From NCBI GenBank assembly GCA_010093705.1, contig MU006089.1, positions 1,723,561-1,787,560 on the forward strand: a stretch of 64,000 nt of DNA, in the 5' to 3' direction. Below the pieces are notes generated by a model that was not told the origin of the DNA, ran no database searches, and worked only from the letters and a program-made list of their open reading frames with translations. The translations under genes were made by a program, and so were the position numbers. Position 1 is the first letter of the stretch, and the number at the start of each line of letters is the position of its first letter. This document shows, in pieces, positions 21,334 to 32,716 of the stretch. This DNA comes from Patellaria atrata CBS 101060. Lineage: Eukaryota; Ascomycota; Dothideomycetes; Patellariales; Patellariaceae.

Positions 21334-23883
21334 TCTTCTTTTGCTCTTGCAGCTTTGGTGGATATCTTTTTGCGTTTGGGATTCATCTTTTGCCGCCCAT
21401 TAGGATGCTAAATCGCTCAAATGAAAGGATCTGATTGGTTATGCTGGGGAGCCGAAGTTTTACCCTCGAATTGCTCCTGAGCTCTATAATTTTGATCTTT
21501 TGCAAATATCATTTGATAGATCTCTCAACTCAGTATTTCATATCGTTAGACTCGATATCGACACCTCATAGGAATCGCTATAGCCCTACCTAGAATTGGA
21601 TATTTGGATAATACAAACTTGAAACCAAAAAAGCCATCAGAGTTACTGAAATGAAATATCATTATTCTTAATTTCTCATATACTCGATATAAGCATCTCT
21701 ATTTTATCTCAGTCTCCTTTCCTTTAAGCTTCACTACTCGGACTTGCGGAGCTCTCTCTTATATATTCTTTGCTTCTAGTTCATTATTATGTCTCGTATT
21801 CCCCTATTTTCCCTTCCACTTCTATTCCTCTTTCTGCCTTTGCTTCTTATTCCGCTTTTTGGCCGCTATTTACTGTTATATGACGTTTTGTTTCTTCCAT
21901 ATTGCTTCTATTACTTCTTTCTTTTGATGTATGTTAACTTTCTCCTCGGATTCTGTTTTTGCGCACTGTCTAATCCGCGGAGATCCTTCAAAACCTATTG
22001 CAATAAGAGGCGAGGACGGTATCGATTTTAGCACCTAGAGACATAATACTCGGCGCATCCAAGGAGCAGTCTTTTAGGGAACTACGAGTCATCTTGATAT
22101 TGACGGTACCTATACTGTATTGTATAGTTTAGGAGAAGAACCGAATCTGCAATTTGGACAATATCAATAGGCACCAGAATTCTTGATACTGGAGAAAGGT
22201 TATCAGGATGCTCCAATTCTAGGTTTACAAGTTTTTATAAGAAAGTAGGGCTCTATCAGCAACTTGCCCTATTGACTGATTTTTGAAAGGGAACGAGGTA
22301 GGACTGGAGTACTCTTTCAGAGGTTGCTCCAAACCCCGGGTACCATTCAAATTTCAGCATGGAATTGAACATCGCAATTCACATAAGTTTCGCTACTTCC
22401 ACGCACGATCCAAAATTTTGCACTGTACAAGGTCTGGATACCTCCGAATGGAACAGATAATGCAGTCACTGTCCAGAAGAAACCAGCCCGAAAGTCCCAA
22501 CAATGGATCCAGAATAACCACAACGGTCTGACTTACAAAGGACCCCTGTCTTTAGGTCTCCAATACTCTCTCTGTTCTTTAACATGCAAAACTAGAAACT
22601 AACTCTCTCACGGAATTTCATTCGATATCCACATCAGACCTTCCATAACATCATGCTGTCATTCATGGATCCAATCTTCAATTATTGACAGGAGTTCTGA
22701 ATTTGAAAATTTACGTTAGTAGCACTCCCTCCTAGTGCTTCGGAATCCCTTTAATTATTACCAGTCTTGGCGACATTATTTTCACTGTACCTTACATATC
22801 GACGGGAGGTATCATGCATCCTTTCTCCAACTTATGGAATAGAAGGGTGCCATCGAGGGCTGGTCACTCGAATAGATAAGCAATACAAGATCATTATACT
22901 TTACTAATTAACATCTTCTCCCTCTGTCCTTATTTTTCCTACTACTTTAGGAGACTTCCCCTTTTTGTCACTCTACTCTTTCCCTATGCCTTCTCTACTT
23001 TCTTTATTTTTAGGTTTATTTTTTGTAGAATATTTCTCGAGACTTTCATCTGAATGATTTCCATTTAGCCTCTACTTGTATAGGTTGTTAGCCGTGATGA
23101 AGGGAATGACGGAAGCAACGGACATAGCCACAGACCATCAGATATGGACTTATTGGAGCTTGAGAAAATGGGGTGGTAAAGCCAGTCACAAATCCCTTAT
23201 CTTGTCCCCAAGTACAACAATACTGCTGCGAATTTCCTGCCTGATAGAGCTGTGGCTGCTGTAGGAAATATTCCTTTTCATGTTGGGCACTGATCTGGAC
23301 TCTTTCTTGACAAGCTTCACCAAAGTCTTTAGCCAAGCCGCGCGTTATACAAGCCCTCCCAAGCCCAGATGAACGAATAGGCGATTATTGAAGCTGACAG
23401 TCCTGATGAAGATATGTCCGCGCCCTGTTACAGTGAGCAAAAGGAAGCGGGTGTCGCGGTGTGTTGGATTTAAGCGGACGTATCGAGGTGTCCGTACAAT
23501 TTTCCCCGCCGTTTATCCTACAGCTCAGTATAATACATTACTGGTACAAGCATTCCTGATCTGGTAAGGTAAGCTAAGCTTTCGAATAAGGGTCTCATCC
23601 TAGCTCCAACTTTGATCCAAGTCCCCAACTTCTCTAAACCCCGGAAGTTTCGCTGGGAAGCTCCAATGCAGTCAATGCAGCTGCAGTCATGCAACCCATT
23701 CTCATGCATCGAGACTTCGACTTATTAAACATAACTATATGATTTCTTTGCTTTTTCTAGGCGCCTCTGTATAATACGTGTCTCATTAGTTCCTCTTAGC
23801 TCTTATATCTCATTTAATATCCTGTATAACATTCCCTTCTCATCCCATCAAAATCCAAATAAAAATCACCCGTAAGGGTAGAC
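21334..23883. other. Long AT-rich gene-poor region after tRNA
   Basis: About 2.5 kb with no gene I can support. T-rich runs around 21660-22000 and 22900-23060 produce a hydrophobic frame (21789-22031) whose Phe, Leu and Tyr bias follows base composition. A minus-strand frame at 23088-23336 has slightly protein-like composition but no start context or splice partners. RIP-decayed repeat sequence next to a tRNA is possible but not shown. Confidence 0.5.
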
Positions 23884-25272
23884 ATGGCAAGATCATCACC
23901 AGACGGAGCTATATCTATCACCCTCCTAGATCTATTCTCCAATTCTCTGGTCCTCCATCAGACCGCGCCTTATCTATCCGTCTCATCTCTGTTCGCCCTC
24001 GGCGCAACATGCAGGTCATTCCAGAATCTGGTCCTCCAGTCCCCAGAACCTATTCGCCATCTCGATCTCTCCCCCGTCAAATCTGCAATCACACCAGATG
24101 TAAAGCCATTAGATTCCGGCGGTATCAACTGGCGAGCTGAGCGGATGGATGAATCCCTTACTGAAGATGACTTTTACACGGGTCCTTTGCGCGGAATATT
24201 CTCGAACCTGGGGAGACGAAACCTCCTTGTCAATGTTAATACATTGGTGTTAGATGGTCTCAGCGTGACTGCTGAAATCGTCAGGGAGATCATCTGTGAA
24301 GACAGGTTCAATGTCAGAATACTATCAATACGCGAAGCAAAGAATCTCAATGAGAGGAAGTTGATGCAAGTTCTCAAATACGCTGTTCGTCCATCAAGGC
24401 CCAAGAATACGCCGCGATTGAGGGGCCTATACTTTTTCACACCGAGAGATAAGGACGCGCAAGAGACGGATAGTGCACAGAGATACACGCGATCCCCGGT
24501 GAGAAACCGGTCTCCTGTTGGAATTACTTCATCCCAGGGTGCTCAGATCGGTGCCGAGTGGAACCAGCGCTCTATCGATACACTTACAACGGTTCTTGCT
24601 AGGACAAATGATAAGTGGTACAAAGCTTCCGGCCGCATTCTACCACGGCCTCCAATCCCTGAATGGGCTGAGACGTTACAAGCCTGCGAGGGCATCATCC
24701 ATTTTGATGCTGTTATATGTCGAGGACCACGGCACAATGCGGATACGGCTGTTCACCAGAGCGTTGTAGATCCACGACGCGTACACCCTCTCTCATATCT
24801 TCCCCCAGCTATTGCAACAGTCGCTCTTGGACCTAGTGGATGTACAACTTGTCATTCCTGCCCCGAGGGTGCCGGTGTCTTTGGAGAATCTCCATCGCAT
24901 CACTTACCACTTCTAGCTCCACCACCTCTGCATTCTACTTTAATCCGTGTTGCTCAAGGCCCTTCGACAATTGATGGATCAGCACCTCCCCCATTGATTG
25001 TTCGATGCGAAGGATGTCTCCGTGGACGATGGTGTGAGCGTTGTAATAAGTGGTGGGACGAATCATGTTTCTATGGGTCACTCAATGGAACTCGGACACA
25101 CATGCAACAACTGGAATACATAAGCGAGCTCATGAACTCGATGGGAATACACCAGCATGAAAGTGACGAGCATAAGCTTGTTGAAGTCAAGGTACATATG
25201 GGTCTCTGCATAGAAAATTGTCTGGTTGGCGAAATGATAGCTGGAGCCGGGAGCAGTGGTATGTGGGGTTGA
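23884..25272 (+). CDS. F-box protein, fungal type
   Basis: Single-exon frame of 462 residues from MARSSPDGAISITLLDLFSN. The F-box-like segment is residues about 22-50 (HQTAPYLSVSSLFALGATCR then SFQNLVLQS). A long middle region (VNTLVLDGLSVTAEIVREII) is leucine-patterned. The C-terminal third has paired Cys (CTTCHSC; RCEGCLRGRWCERCNKWWDE), probably zinc-binding, and ends LCIENCLVGEMIAGAGSSGM-WG. Likely a substrate adaptor for an SCF ubiquitin ligase; the substrate is unknown. The gene may continue into the zinc-ribbon exons just downstream if an alternative donor (for instance GTACAT at 25192) is used. Confidence 0.75.
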   Translation: MARSSPDGAISITLLDLFSNSLVLHQTAPYLSVSSLFALGATCRSFQNLVLQSPEPIRHLDLSPVKSAITPDVKPLDSGGINWRAERMDESLTEDDFYTGPLRGIFSNLGRRNLLVNVNTLVLDGLSVTAEIVREIICEDRFNVRILSIREAKNLNERKLMQVLKYAVRPSRPKNTPRLRGLYFFTPRDKDAQETDSAQRYTRSPVRNRSPVGITSSQGAQIGAEWNQRSIDTLTTVLARTNDKWYKASGRILPRPPIPEWAETLQACEGIIHFDAVICRGPRHNADTAVHQSVVDPRRVHPLSYLPPAIATVALGPSGCTTCHSCPEGAGVFGESPSHHLPLLAPPPLHSTLIRVAQGPSTIDGSAPPPLIVRCEGCLRGRWCERCNKWWDESCFYGSLNGTRTHMQQLEYISELMNSMGIHQHESDEHKLVEVKVHMGLCIENCLVGEMIAGAGSSGMWG

Positions 25273-25397
25273 TCAATCTTAGAATTCTAGGAAATCAGCA
25301 CCCATACTACTGAAGGAGCATTTACGAAGTAGTTGGACCTGATACGGCCCGTTGGCCGGCTGAAGAGCCGACTATAAGTAAACCGCACCTCGACATA

Positions 25398-25784
25398 ATG
25401 TCCCGGCGCGCTAAGGTATGCGCAACTGCGCTGGATTAGCAATCGAACGCTCTCATCGAAACTTAGTTCATGGAAGAATTTACTAACATTTTCTTCCAGG
25501 TTGGCTCCCAACGTGATTGCTTCGGCTGTGGACACACTGTACGTCTTTCTGAACAAGTTTTGGTTTTCTAATACTAATCTTTCTTGATCAGTGTGCCGAA
25601 TGCAAGGAGATTTACATCCGTAGATGCAAATTTTGTAGGAACGAGTACTGCGTCGAGGACAACGACGGATCCTCGGATGTTGCTGTAAGTCCGGGATTCC
25701 AATTTCAAGTCTTCCCTGGCTAACGAGTCTTCTTAGTGTGACTGGTGCAATTATAGTGGAAGAAGAACAAGAGAACTTTATTGA
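25398..25784 (+). CDS. Small four-exon CxxC zinc-ribbon protein, or 3' exons of the F-box gene
   Basis: Exons 25398..25415, 25500..25538, 25592..25684 and 25737..25784, all phase 0 with good GT-AG ends (the first intron has TACTAAC before the acceptor), give 65 residues starting MSRRAKVGSQRDCFGCGHTC. Cys pairs are CFGC, CAEC, CKFC and CDWC with an extra YC, a compact zinc-ribbon layout, and the protein ends RRTRELY. A chance occurrence of four matching exons is unlikely. Whether it starts at its own ATG or is the end of the F-box transcript 130 bp upstream is unresolved. The function is unknown. Confidence 0.6.
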
Positions 25785-26383
25785 ATGTCAATCAGGGTTG
25801 GTACGAGTACTTGGTAAAATCTAGGTAAAATCGACTTCCCTAGATACAAGGGCCGCGAGGATTAAGGGGGAGATCTCCACTCAGATACAAAAAGAGGAGG
25901 ATTATTTCTGAGCTCATACACTCTGATGCTGGTCATTGGAGTCGGCGTGTAATACCCATCTTACGAATTCCATTCTTCTCACTCCTATATAATTTCAATA
26001 AACTACACCTTTCTTCTAAATATTGATAGTAATTTGCAAAGTATTGGGGAGTTTTCAATTAAAGAACAACAAACCACTTACCAACACAGGGACTTACTGC
26101 GTTTTCCAGAATTTATATCCATTGCTAAGGTACGACTTCACCGAAAACTCACAAAGATAGATAAGTAGCTCCCTAGTAACTCAAGGCATCCTTATGTGGC
26201 CCCGAATCCAGAGAGCTTCATAGGTTCCCATCCCAAGAATCCACATCTCCGCAATAATTCAACACAAAACCCTCAATAGCTTCACGACTCAAACTCTGAC
26301 TCTCAAAATATCCCCCTAGACATTTAAATAATTCATCTTCCTGCCACATCTCATCTGCAACTTATAGACCCGCTGAGGCCGTC
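25785..26383. other. Intergenic, YIP1 promoter
   Basis: AT-rich spacer. No exon or repeat noticed. Confidence 0.5.
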
Positions 26384-27419
26384 ATGGCCAACTACTACCA
26401 GCAGCAGCAACAACCGTACGGCGCGCAAAACCTTCAATTCTACCCTTCCTCATATTCAGGTCAACCTGTATCCGGTCATTCAACTCCGTTTCAAGCATAC
26501 AATGGCGGAGCACAGTCGAATTCCTTTGGTGGAGCTACTTTCGGCGCGGGTTTTGGTAGTCAGCCGGCTGTGAGTGGTAGAATGGGTGAACAAGGAGGAT
26601 TGAGGACAGGATGGCTGGCAGCATTTGGAACAGAGGGTTATGAGGGAGAGCCTCCACTATTGGAAGAGCTAGGGGTTAACTTTGGACATATTAAAATGAA
26701 GGTTTGTTCACCCAACCTCTTATTAACTACCATGAGGCTGCTGGCATAGCTATGACGATGAACTTGGCGAAATAGACAACAATTAACAACTTATCTATAC
26801 ACAGACTCTTACAGTATTAAACCCACTTGCCCGAATAGATCAACATATCATGGATGACTCCGACTTGGCTGGACCTATACTCTTCTTCCTCCTTTTTGGC
26901 ACGTTCTTGCTTTTTGTAAGTATCAAGAAAGATTCATTGTAGGAGCAAGCTACTAACATCATACAGTCGGGCAAAGTGCATTTCGGTTATATTTACGGAC
27001 TCGCGCTTCTCGGAAGTACTTCACTACACATGATCCTTTCCTTAATGTCTCCACCCTTAACATCGGCTGAACAAGCAGCTGTGCAAGATCATCGAGCTAG
27101 TAGCTCACACTTCTCTTCAAACCTTACTTTCCCGCGCTCCGCTTCGGTCTTGGGCTATTGCCTTCTCCCTCTAGTCCTCACATCTCTAGTTGGCATAGCC
27201 GTTCCAATGGATGGTCTTTTCGGATATCTACTCACGAGCGCTGCGATTATGTGGTGTACTTATAGTTCTAGCGCAATGTTCTGTGCTGTTGGCAGAATGA
27301 GTGGGATGAGAGGTTTGGTAGCGTATCCATTGGCTCTATTTTACGTTGGATTCGGAATCATGGCTATATTCAGCTCAAGAGGGACAGGTACATTAGCAGC
27401 GAAAGCTGCTGGCGCTTAA
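26384..27419 (+). CDS. YIP1: Yip1 family Golgi/ER membrane protein
   Basis: Exons 26384..26701, 26805..26915 and 26967..27419, phase 0 throughout, give 293 residues. The N-terminus is Gln, Tyr and Gly rich (MANYYQQQQQPYGAQNLQFY). The Yip1 signature begins ELGVNFGHIKMKTLTVLNPL and continues DDSDLAGPILFFLLFGTFLL. Five hydrophobic spans follow, with GYIYGLALLGSTSLHMILSL and the conserved YPLALFYVGFGIMAIF near the end. Yip1 binds Rab GTPases (Ypt1, Ypt31) and is needed for COPII vesicle budding and fusion. Length is a little above yeast Yip1 (about 250). Confidence 0.93.
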
Positions 27420-27784
27420 GTGTCGTAACTGTACCTCTAATGTGTTGTTGGAGGATTCATTGATACGGTCAGATAAAAACTAGATACAATCGGCAGACTT
27501 CGTGATGCCAGAGATGAAATGTATATGACAATATGTTCTACGTGTTTATGAATTATGAATACAATGACTACTTTCGTACACTAATACGATATTATACTAT
27601 ATGACGGAGTCTTTCGAGATATTTTAGCTAGATAGCATGGTTGATATAGAGGGTCCCGCTTTCCCGAAGCTCCTCCGCTTCTCTAATCTTTGGATCGCCG
27701 CAGACCACCGCATTCATCGTTCACCTCTTCAACACTTACCCGTCCATACCCTCGATCCTTTCCCGCACAGTGAATATAATCGAT
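27420..27784. other. Intergenic
   Basis: 3' flank of YIP1 and promoter of heme lyase; no feature beyond A/T-rich termination-like sequence near 27520-27600. Confidence 0.5.
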
Positions 27785-28869
27785 ATGGGTTGGTTCTGGG
27801 CGGATTCTGTTTCCTCTCTGGCGCCTGAGACACGGCCTCCTCGTACCGTCTCGAAATCAGATGCATCTCCTCCGGTAAGTGGCTTAGGATAACGTTCCAA
27901 AGGTGAAGACAGTATATTCAAGATTACTAACACGCCCAAAAGCCAGGATGTCCAATGCACAAATCTTCACCATTTACACCACCGCCTCCTCCTCCGACAG
28001 CAGCATTAGCAGACGGCGCATGCCCGTACGTTCCCCCCGACGCCACACCTTCAACCGCAGCCTCCAAGACACCCTCCGCGCATCCACCCACCTCATCATC
28101 CTCCACATCCACGCTCTCAAGACTTAATCCCCTCAACTACATGCCCTTCGAGCTCTCCCAATCCCGCGCCAAGCACCAGACCATTGACCTCCCCACCTCG
28201 CGAGAAGTAAGCACGATCCCCAAAGGCGACGGCTCGAAATGGGAATACCCCTCTCCGCAGCAAATGTACAACGCGATGTTGAGGAAGGGGTACACCGACA
28301 CGCCGCAGGATGCGGTCGAGAGCATGGTTGCGGTTCACAACTTCTTGAACGAGGGCGCCTGGGCCGAGATCGTGGAGTGGGAGCGCCGCTTTGGCCGGGG
28401 TCTTGCGCACGGCTGGGCGGAATGTCGACGGGGTGAGGAGGGCAGTCGGTCCGGTGCCGATATCACGACGGATTGGACGGATGCGGAGATCGAGCAACCT
28501 AAGTTGCTGAGGTTCATGGGACGTCCTGGGGAGATGACCCCGAAGGCGTCGGTGTTGCAGATGCTGGGGAAGGTGTATCCGGCTCGCTTTGGGGGTGAGC
28601 CGCCCTTTGATAGGCATGATTGGTTCGTACAGAGGTGTACGAGGGATGGAACAAAGAAGGAGGTGCGGTATGTGATTGATTATTATTCGGGGCCGCCGGA
28701 GCCGACGGGGGAGCCGGTTTTCTATCTGGATGTTAGGCCAGCTGTAGATACACCTAGTGCGGCGATTGAGAGAGCGATGAGGTGGGGTGGAGATGTTTGG
28801 TGGAGGGCTAGTGGTGGTTCTGCTAGAGGACGTGGAGGATCAACATGGCCTTCGTTCGGGAGCTCTTAG
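27785..28869 (+). CDS. CYC3: Cytochrome c heme lyase (holocytochrome c synthase)
   Basis: Exon 1 (27785..27874) and exon 2 (27943..28869) give 338 residues starting [15 protein letters not shown]. The acceptor at AAAAG/CCAGGA keeps the frame and yields [10 protein letters not shown], a heme-regulatory CP motif; a second, ACPYVPP, follows. Core motifs are [62 protein letters not shown] and [11 protein letters not shown], with the conserved heme-binding His in DRHDW. The enzyme attaches heme to apocytochrome c in the mitochondrial intermembrane space. Exon 2 is GC-rich, so long frames on the opposite strand are shadows. Confidence 0.95.
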
Positions 28870-29851
28870 CTGTATTGTGGACGGTTTAAAGGCAACTTGT
28901 ACAGTATTTTGAAGCGGGTATATTCGGGTCTTCGGCGTATGCGGTCTCACTCGCCTCTCTGCTAGGGATTAGGGGGGCGCTGGGAATGCGAAGATGGGTA
29001 TGCCTTTCTCGACCAGGTCCTTTTTGGGACTTTTCTCCTACTTACTTCAACTCACTTTTTTCGTCGTTCTTCAGTATAGTCGTATTTCTATTAATATACG
29101 AAACAACAATTGACTCAAGATCACATGCAGCTCTTCCACACATTTACTTCCAACTTTTCAACTCCATCAACGACAGCTTACGAATGGCCACCATGCCTTA
29201 TGTTCCAGATTATACCCACGCTTCTCTCAGAAAGATTCAGATATCTGATCCCTAAAACGAACACTCCGCTATCACGAAAAACCACGAGGACAGAAACAGA
29301 GCAATCCTTAAGAAACAAGCCACATAGACAACCCCCCAACCAGACCCCCCAAAACAAAGCATTCCCACCGCCTCAACCCAACCCAGCCCAAAGCAACATC
29401 ACGAACACCACTTCCTTTGTCTCCAATACCCGCAATCCCAGCGTCCACACGTCCCATCCACATGGCTCTCGCCGCTTTCGGAATAGAACAAAGCGCGTCG
29501 GATCCCACTGACAATTGGATCACTCTCGCTTTTTAAGTTATTCGGGACGTGGTGTGAGAGATTAGAGTAGAGGGGAGGGTATATATAAGCTTTGTTCGTC
29601 CCCTGGTTTGATACATGTCCAGCCGTGACGTCTCACTGGATTTCTCTTTTTTCACTGGACGGCACATACTTGGCTATAAGTACAGGACATTCGTTACGAT
29701 ATTGCTCGATCAGAAGAGGGTGTCAATACGGTACGGTACGCGATTGGGGGTATCTCCAGCCTTGCATCGTACAACTCCGAGATATCCACAGACTCAGGAT
29801 ACAAAGATACCTCTTACTCTATCTTATCCTATTTGCTTCCAGAAACGATAA
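28870..29851. other. Intergenic
   Basis: Almost 1 kb with no supported gene. A 71-codon minus-strand frame at 29308-29523 ends in a hydrophobic stretch but has no upstream ATG. TATATAAGC at about 29581-29589 resembles a TATA box about 270 bp before the next frame. Confidence 0.45.
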
Positions 29852-30058
29852 ATGCACCCCCTCTACATCTTCCTCTCCCTCCTCTCCCTCACTTACGCTC
29901 GCGCTATCCCCGATGCCCCAGCCGCTTGTACCGGGCTCTCGTGCGCGCTAGGCTGCGAGGCCGCAATGGGGACCTGTATCGTATCGGCCGAGATGGAAGA
30001 AAAGGCCGCCGTGATCCTGGCGCACTGGGGAGAATTCATGGTTCATAGGGGTGAATGA
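29852..30058 (+). CDS. Candidate small secreted cysteine-containing protein
   Basis: 68 codons from MHPLYIFLSLLSLTYARAIP, a good signal peptide with likely cleavage after Ala-Arg-Ala. The mature part has four Cys in a short span (CTGLSC, LGCEAAMGTC) followed by a helical end, and stops after HRGE. Small, secreted, Cys-bearing proteins of this type are candidate effectors or cell-wall peptides in fungi. I recognise no family. An unseen 3' exon or chance ORF cannot be excluded. Confidence 0.45.
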   Translation: MHPLYIFLSLLSLTYARAIPDAPAACTGLSCALGCEAAMGTCIVSAEMEEKAAVILAHWGEFMVHRGE

Positions 30059-30186
30059 ATGAGGTGATTGAAAAGAAATCAGAAGTGGTCGAAGGGAACC
30101 TGAAAGTGACCGAAAAGAACCTAGAGGGGATATGGAACCCAAAGGAGGATTATATTTCCTTATGTTGATTTTAAAGCTGTACTATT

Positions 30187-32563
30187 CTACACCTTCCGCA
30201 TAACCAACCCCCTAAAAAAGTCAAAAGAATTACTATCGCTCTGAAGCTGCCACACCTTGCCCGTGGGGCGATCCTGCCAGCCCAGCTCCTCGGCGAGCAG
30301 GAGGCCCCAGTCGCGCGTGATGCCTTGGATGCGGGCGCGCACGCCACCTGCGGTTTCGAGGGTGACGGTTTGGCCTCTGTGCTCGTTAGATCTAGCTCCA
30401 CCATGTTGAAATATAGTATGGGGCATTAGAAATGGAAAGGGATGACCCACGTATGCAACCAGAGCCGATAATAGGTCTCCTCGACCGTCCTGTCCCACCC
30501 CCTCTCGCAAAACCGGCGATATACCTCCTCGAATCTGCACATGATACACGCAAGCAGCTTCTCTGCGGCAAATGGCGGTAAGTTTCTAGCCTTCGCCAGC
30601 GCGTTCAGACTCGTCGTTGGTGCAGCGTTGGCGACGTTGACGCCAACGCCGACGACGAGACTGTACTCGCTGCCGCTGTAGCTGCTATTGACCAGGACGC
30701 CGCCGATCTTGACGTAGGGTTCCTTCTCCGCGTTCGCACGTCCCGTCTTAGATGCGACGGCGGGGTCTAGGGCGTAGATGTCGTTGGGCCATTTCAGGCG
30801 GACGTGCAGTTGCGCGTACCCGGGGCCGTAGGATTGGATGCCCAGGACGGTGGCGAGAGCAGCAAGGTATTGGATGAAGACGACAGGTGCGGCTTGGTTG
30901 AGAAGGAGGCCGTGGCGGATCACGGTGCTGTATAATAGGCTCCCTGGGGGGGCTACCCAGACGTTGGATCCGCGGCCGCGACCTGCGATTTGGGTTGTTG
31001 CGGTTGCGGTGAAGCCGGTGGGGAGGTGGGAGAGGAGTGAGGGGTTTCTGGTTGATGTTAGACTTGTATAGCGGTTGGGTCATAAGGCGAGGAAGGAAAG
31101 AAATGGACGGGGAAAGAAGGAGAACAGGGGAGGAGAGGAGTTGATTACTTTTCGAGGATGGTGTTTGTGCTGGTGACGACTTCACCATAGAGGAGATACT
31201 TCCCAAACTCGGGCTCGAAATTGCGGGAGTGTGTATTATAGTGTTCTAAATTTGCGAAGTAGGCGTGATGGTTGAAGTTTGGCGTTTCCCTGTTGCTTGG
31301 GAGGTCGGTTTCATGAGCGATGAGACGTTTGATGACTTTGTCATAGTCGAGGATTCTGTCCGGATTATCAATAGGAGTTTCGTCAGCTTCCTCACTTTGA
31401 TTTCTATTTGAAGTGATAGAGGGAGTGATCATAGGCGCGACGGAAGTGACAGCGTTGGTGAGAGAGTTCATCGACCATCTTGAAGAGACTTCCTCGATGT
31501 GGAAGGTATCATTCTCTCCTTTGATGTACTCTTCTCCATCGTCTGACTTAGTGATAATTTCGCTCCAGGATGAAACAAGTTCTGCTACATCCGATGCTTT
31601 TTGGGAGGAAAGGTGTAGATGGGAGAGGGATGGTACCGCTTGCTCCTCCGAGTTCACCTGAAGCCCAAGTTTGTGTAGACAAGCTTTTAGAAATGCAATC
31701 CTTGCTTTGTCGTCCTCTGCTATCGCATCGATTGTCTTATTATAATCCTTGCTACCCGAATTTCTGTTGAGATTGATGGCTGCGAATCTGTCTATAGTAA
31801 GTTCTCAGTCTTGTTTACTAAGGGGTGGCCCTACTCGGGATGTGGGCCAGTCAGTATTACGCCTCCTTCTCCAATCTTACGATAGATAATGGCTGCGTTA
31901 GCTTCACCGGCATCTATCTTCAACTTCTCTGTATAGCTCGCTAAGATTTCGACTCCTCGATCCTTGAACTTTTCGGCGTTTACAAAAGCACCTCCACCGT
32001 TGTAGTACGATTTGAACGAATCCTGGAAAGTTTCTCCATACTTTGGTAGGGCAATTTTGTTCACCTTTAAATCCACAGCTCTTGCACCGGCTTCAGAATG
32101 GTAGACAAAACCTGGAAATGCAAGTCCACGACAGGTACCTGGAAAGAAAGCTAATTCACGATCTCCAACGACTTCCATTCTCTTGTCACCAACTTCAAAC
32201 TCGCACCGACTAGTACCGTAGTAGCCACCAGCACAAAATCCTAAGTAGTTACCTCCTCGATTGACGTATTGGGATATTCGGCGGTTGCCCTCGCCGTTTA
32301 ACGTCCTACAGTAAGCCATATCCGCGCCCCCTGGGAGAACAAGGAGCGCACATGATGCAGTCCATGGTTCTTTTATAATTGCATCTGAGTTTACGGGCAC
32401 AACAGCATAGTTGGGGGAAAGCAATCGACGTAAGGTGTAGAGACAGTGACGAACGGATTCCACAGTACTTCCGTTCCCTAATTCGAGATCAGTATGATCA
32501 CGATAGAAGAAATCCTAACTACGAACCGGAGTAGACGAGAACATTAATACGTCTGTTCGCCAT
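30187..32563 (-). CDS. BPL1: Biotin-protein ligase (holocarboxylase synthetase)
   Basis: Five exons: 32563..32527, 32477..31835, 31787..31149, 31047..30451 and 30376..30187; introns are 50, 47, 101 and 74 bp; 701 residues. The first exon encodes MANRRINVLVYSG. The N-terminal half is the glutamine-amidotransferase-like BPL_N domain (LVLPGGADMAYCRTLNGEGN, GNYLGFCAGGYYGTSRCEFE). The catalytic domain has TQIAGRGRGSNVW (biotin/ATP loop), LKWPNDIYA, KIGGVLVNSS and GVGVNV. The C-terminal SH3-like cap (GQTVTLETAGGVRARIQGIT) appears only after the last splice. It attaches biotin to pyruvate and acetyl-CoA carboxylases. All motifs look intact and length matches yeast Bpl1 (690). Confidence 0.95.
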
Positions 32564-32716
32564 CTTAGTGGTGATACGTTTTGTAAAAGTTGTTTAAGAA
32601 TCTCCTTGTTCGGGTTTTAACTCTTCTTCGGAGTGACCGAACGATAGTTTTCTCTCTCTGTTTAAATAACGATATCAACCCTCGAATCAAAATCTTATTG
32701 GAAAACAAGAGAAGAA
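32564..32716. promoter_or_regulatory. 153-bp bidirectional promoter, BPL1 / COA4
   Basis: Only 153 bp separate the two divergent start codons. The spacer must hold both core promoters and leaders unless one start is misplaced. I see no clear TATA box or CCAAT pair. Confidence 0.55.

Noticed and set aside
21789-22031. 80-codon hydrophobic frame in the AT-rich gap
   Set aside because: Phe/Leu/Tyr content follows T-richness; no conserved pattern, and no exon partner.
28117-28617. 166-codon minus-strand frame opposite heme lyase
   Set aside because: Lies wholly antisense to conserved heme lyase motifs; shadow of GC-rich third positions.
29308-29523. Small minus-strand frame with a hydrophobic end, considered as a TOM-type subunit
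   Set aside because: No ATG at the front, no match to remembered TOM5, TOM6 or TOM7 patterns.
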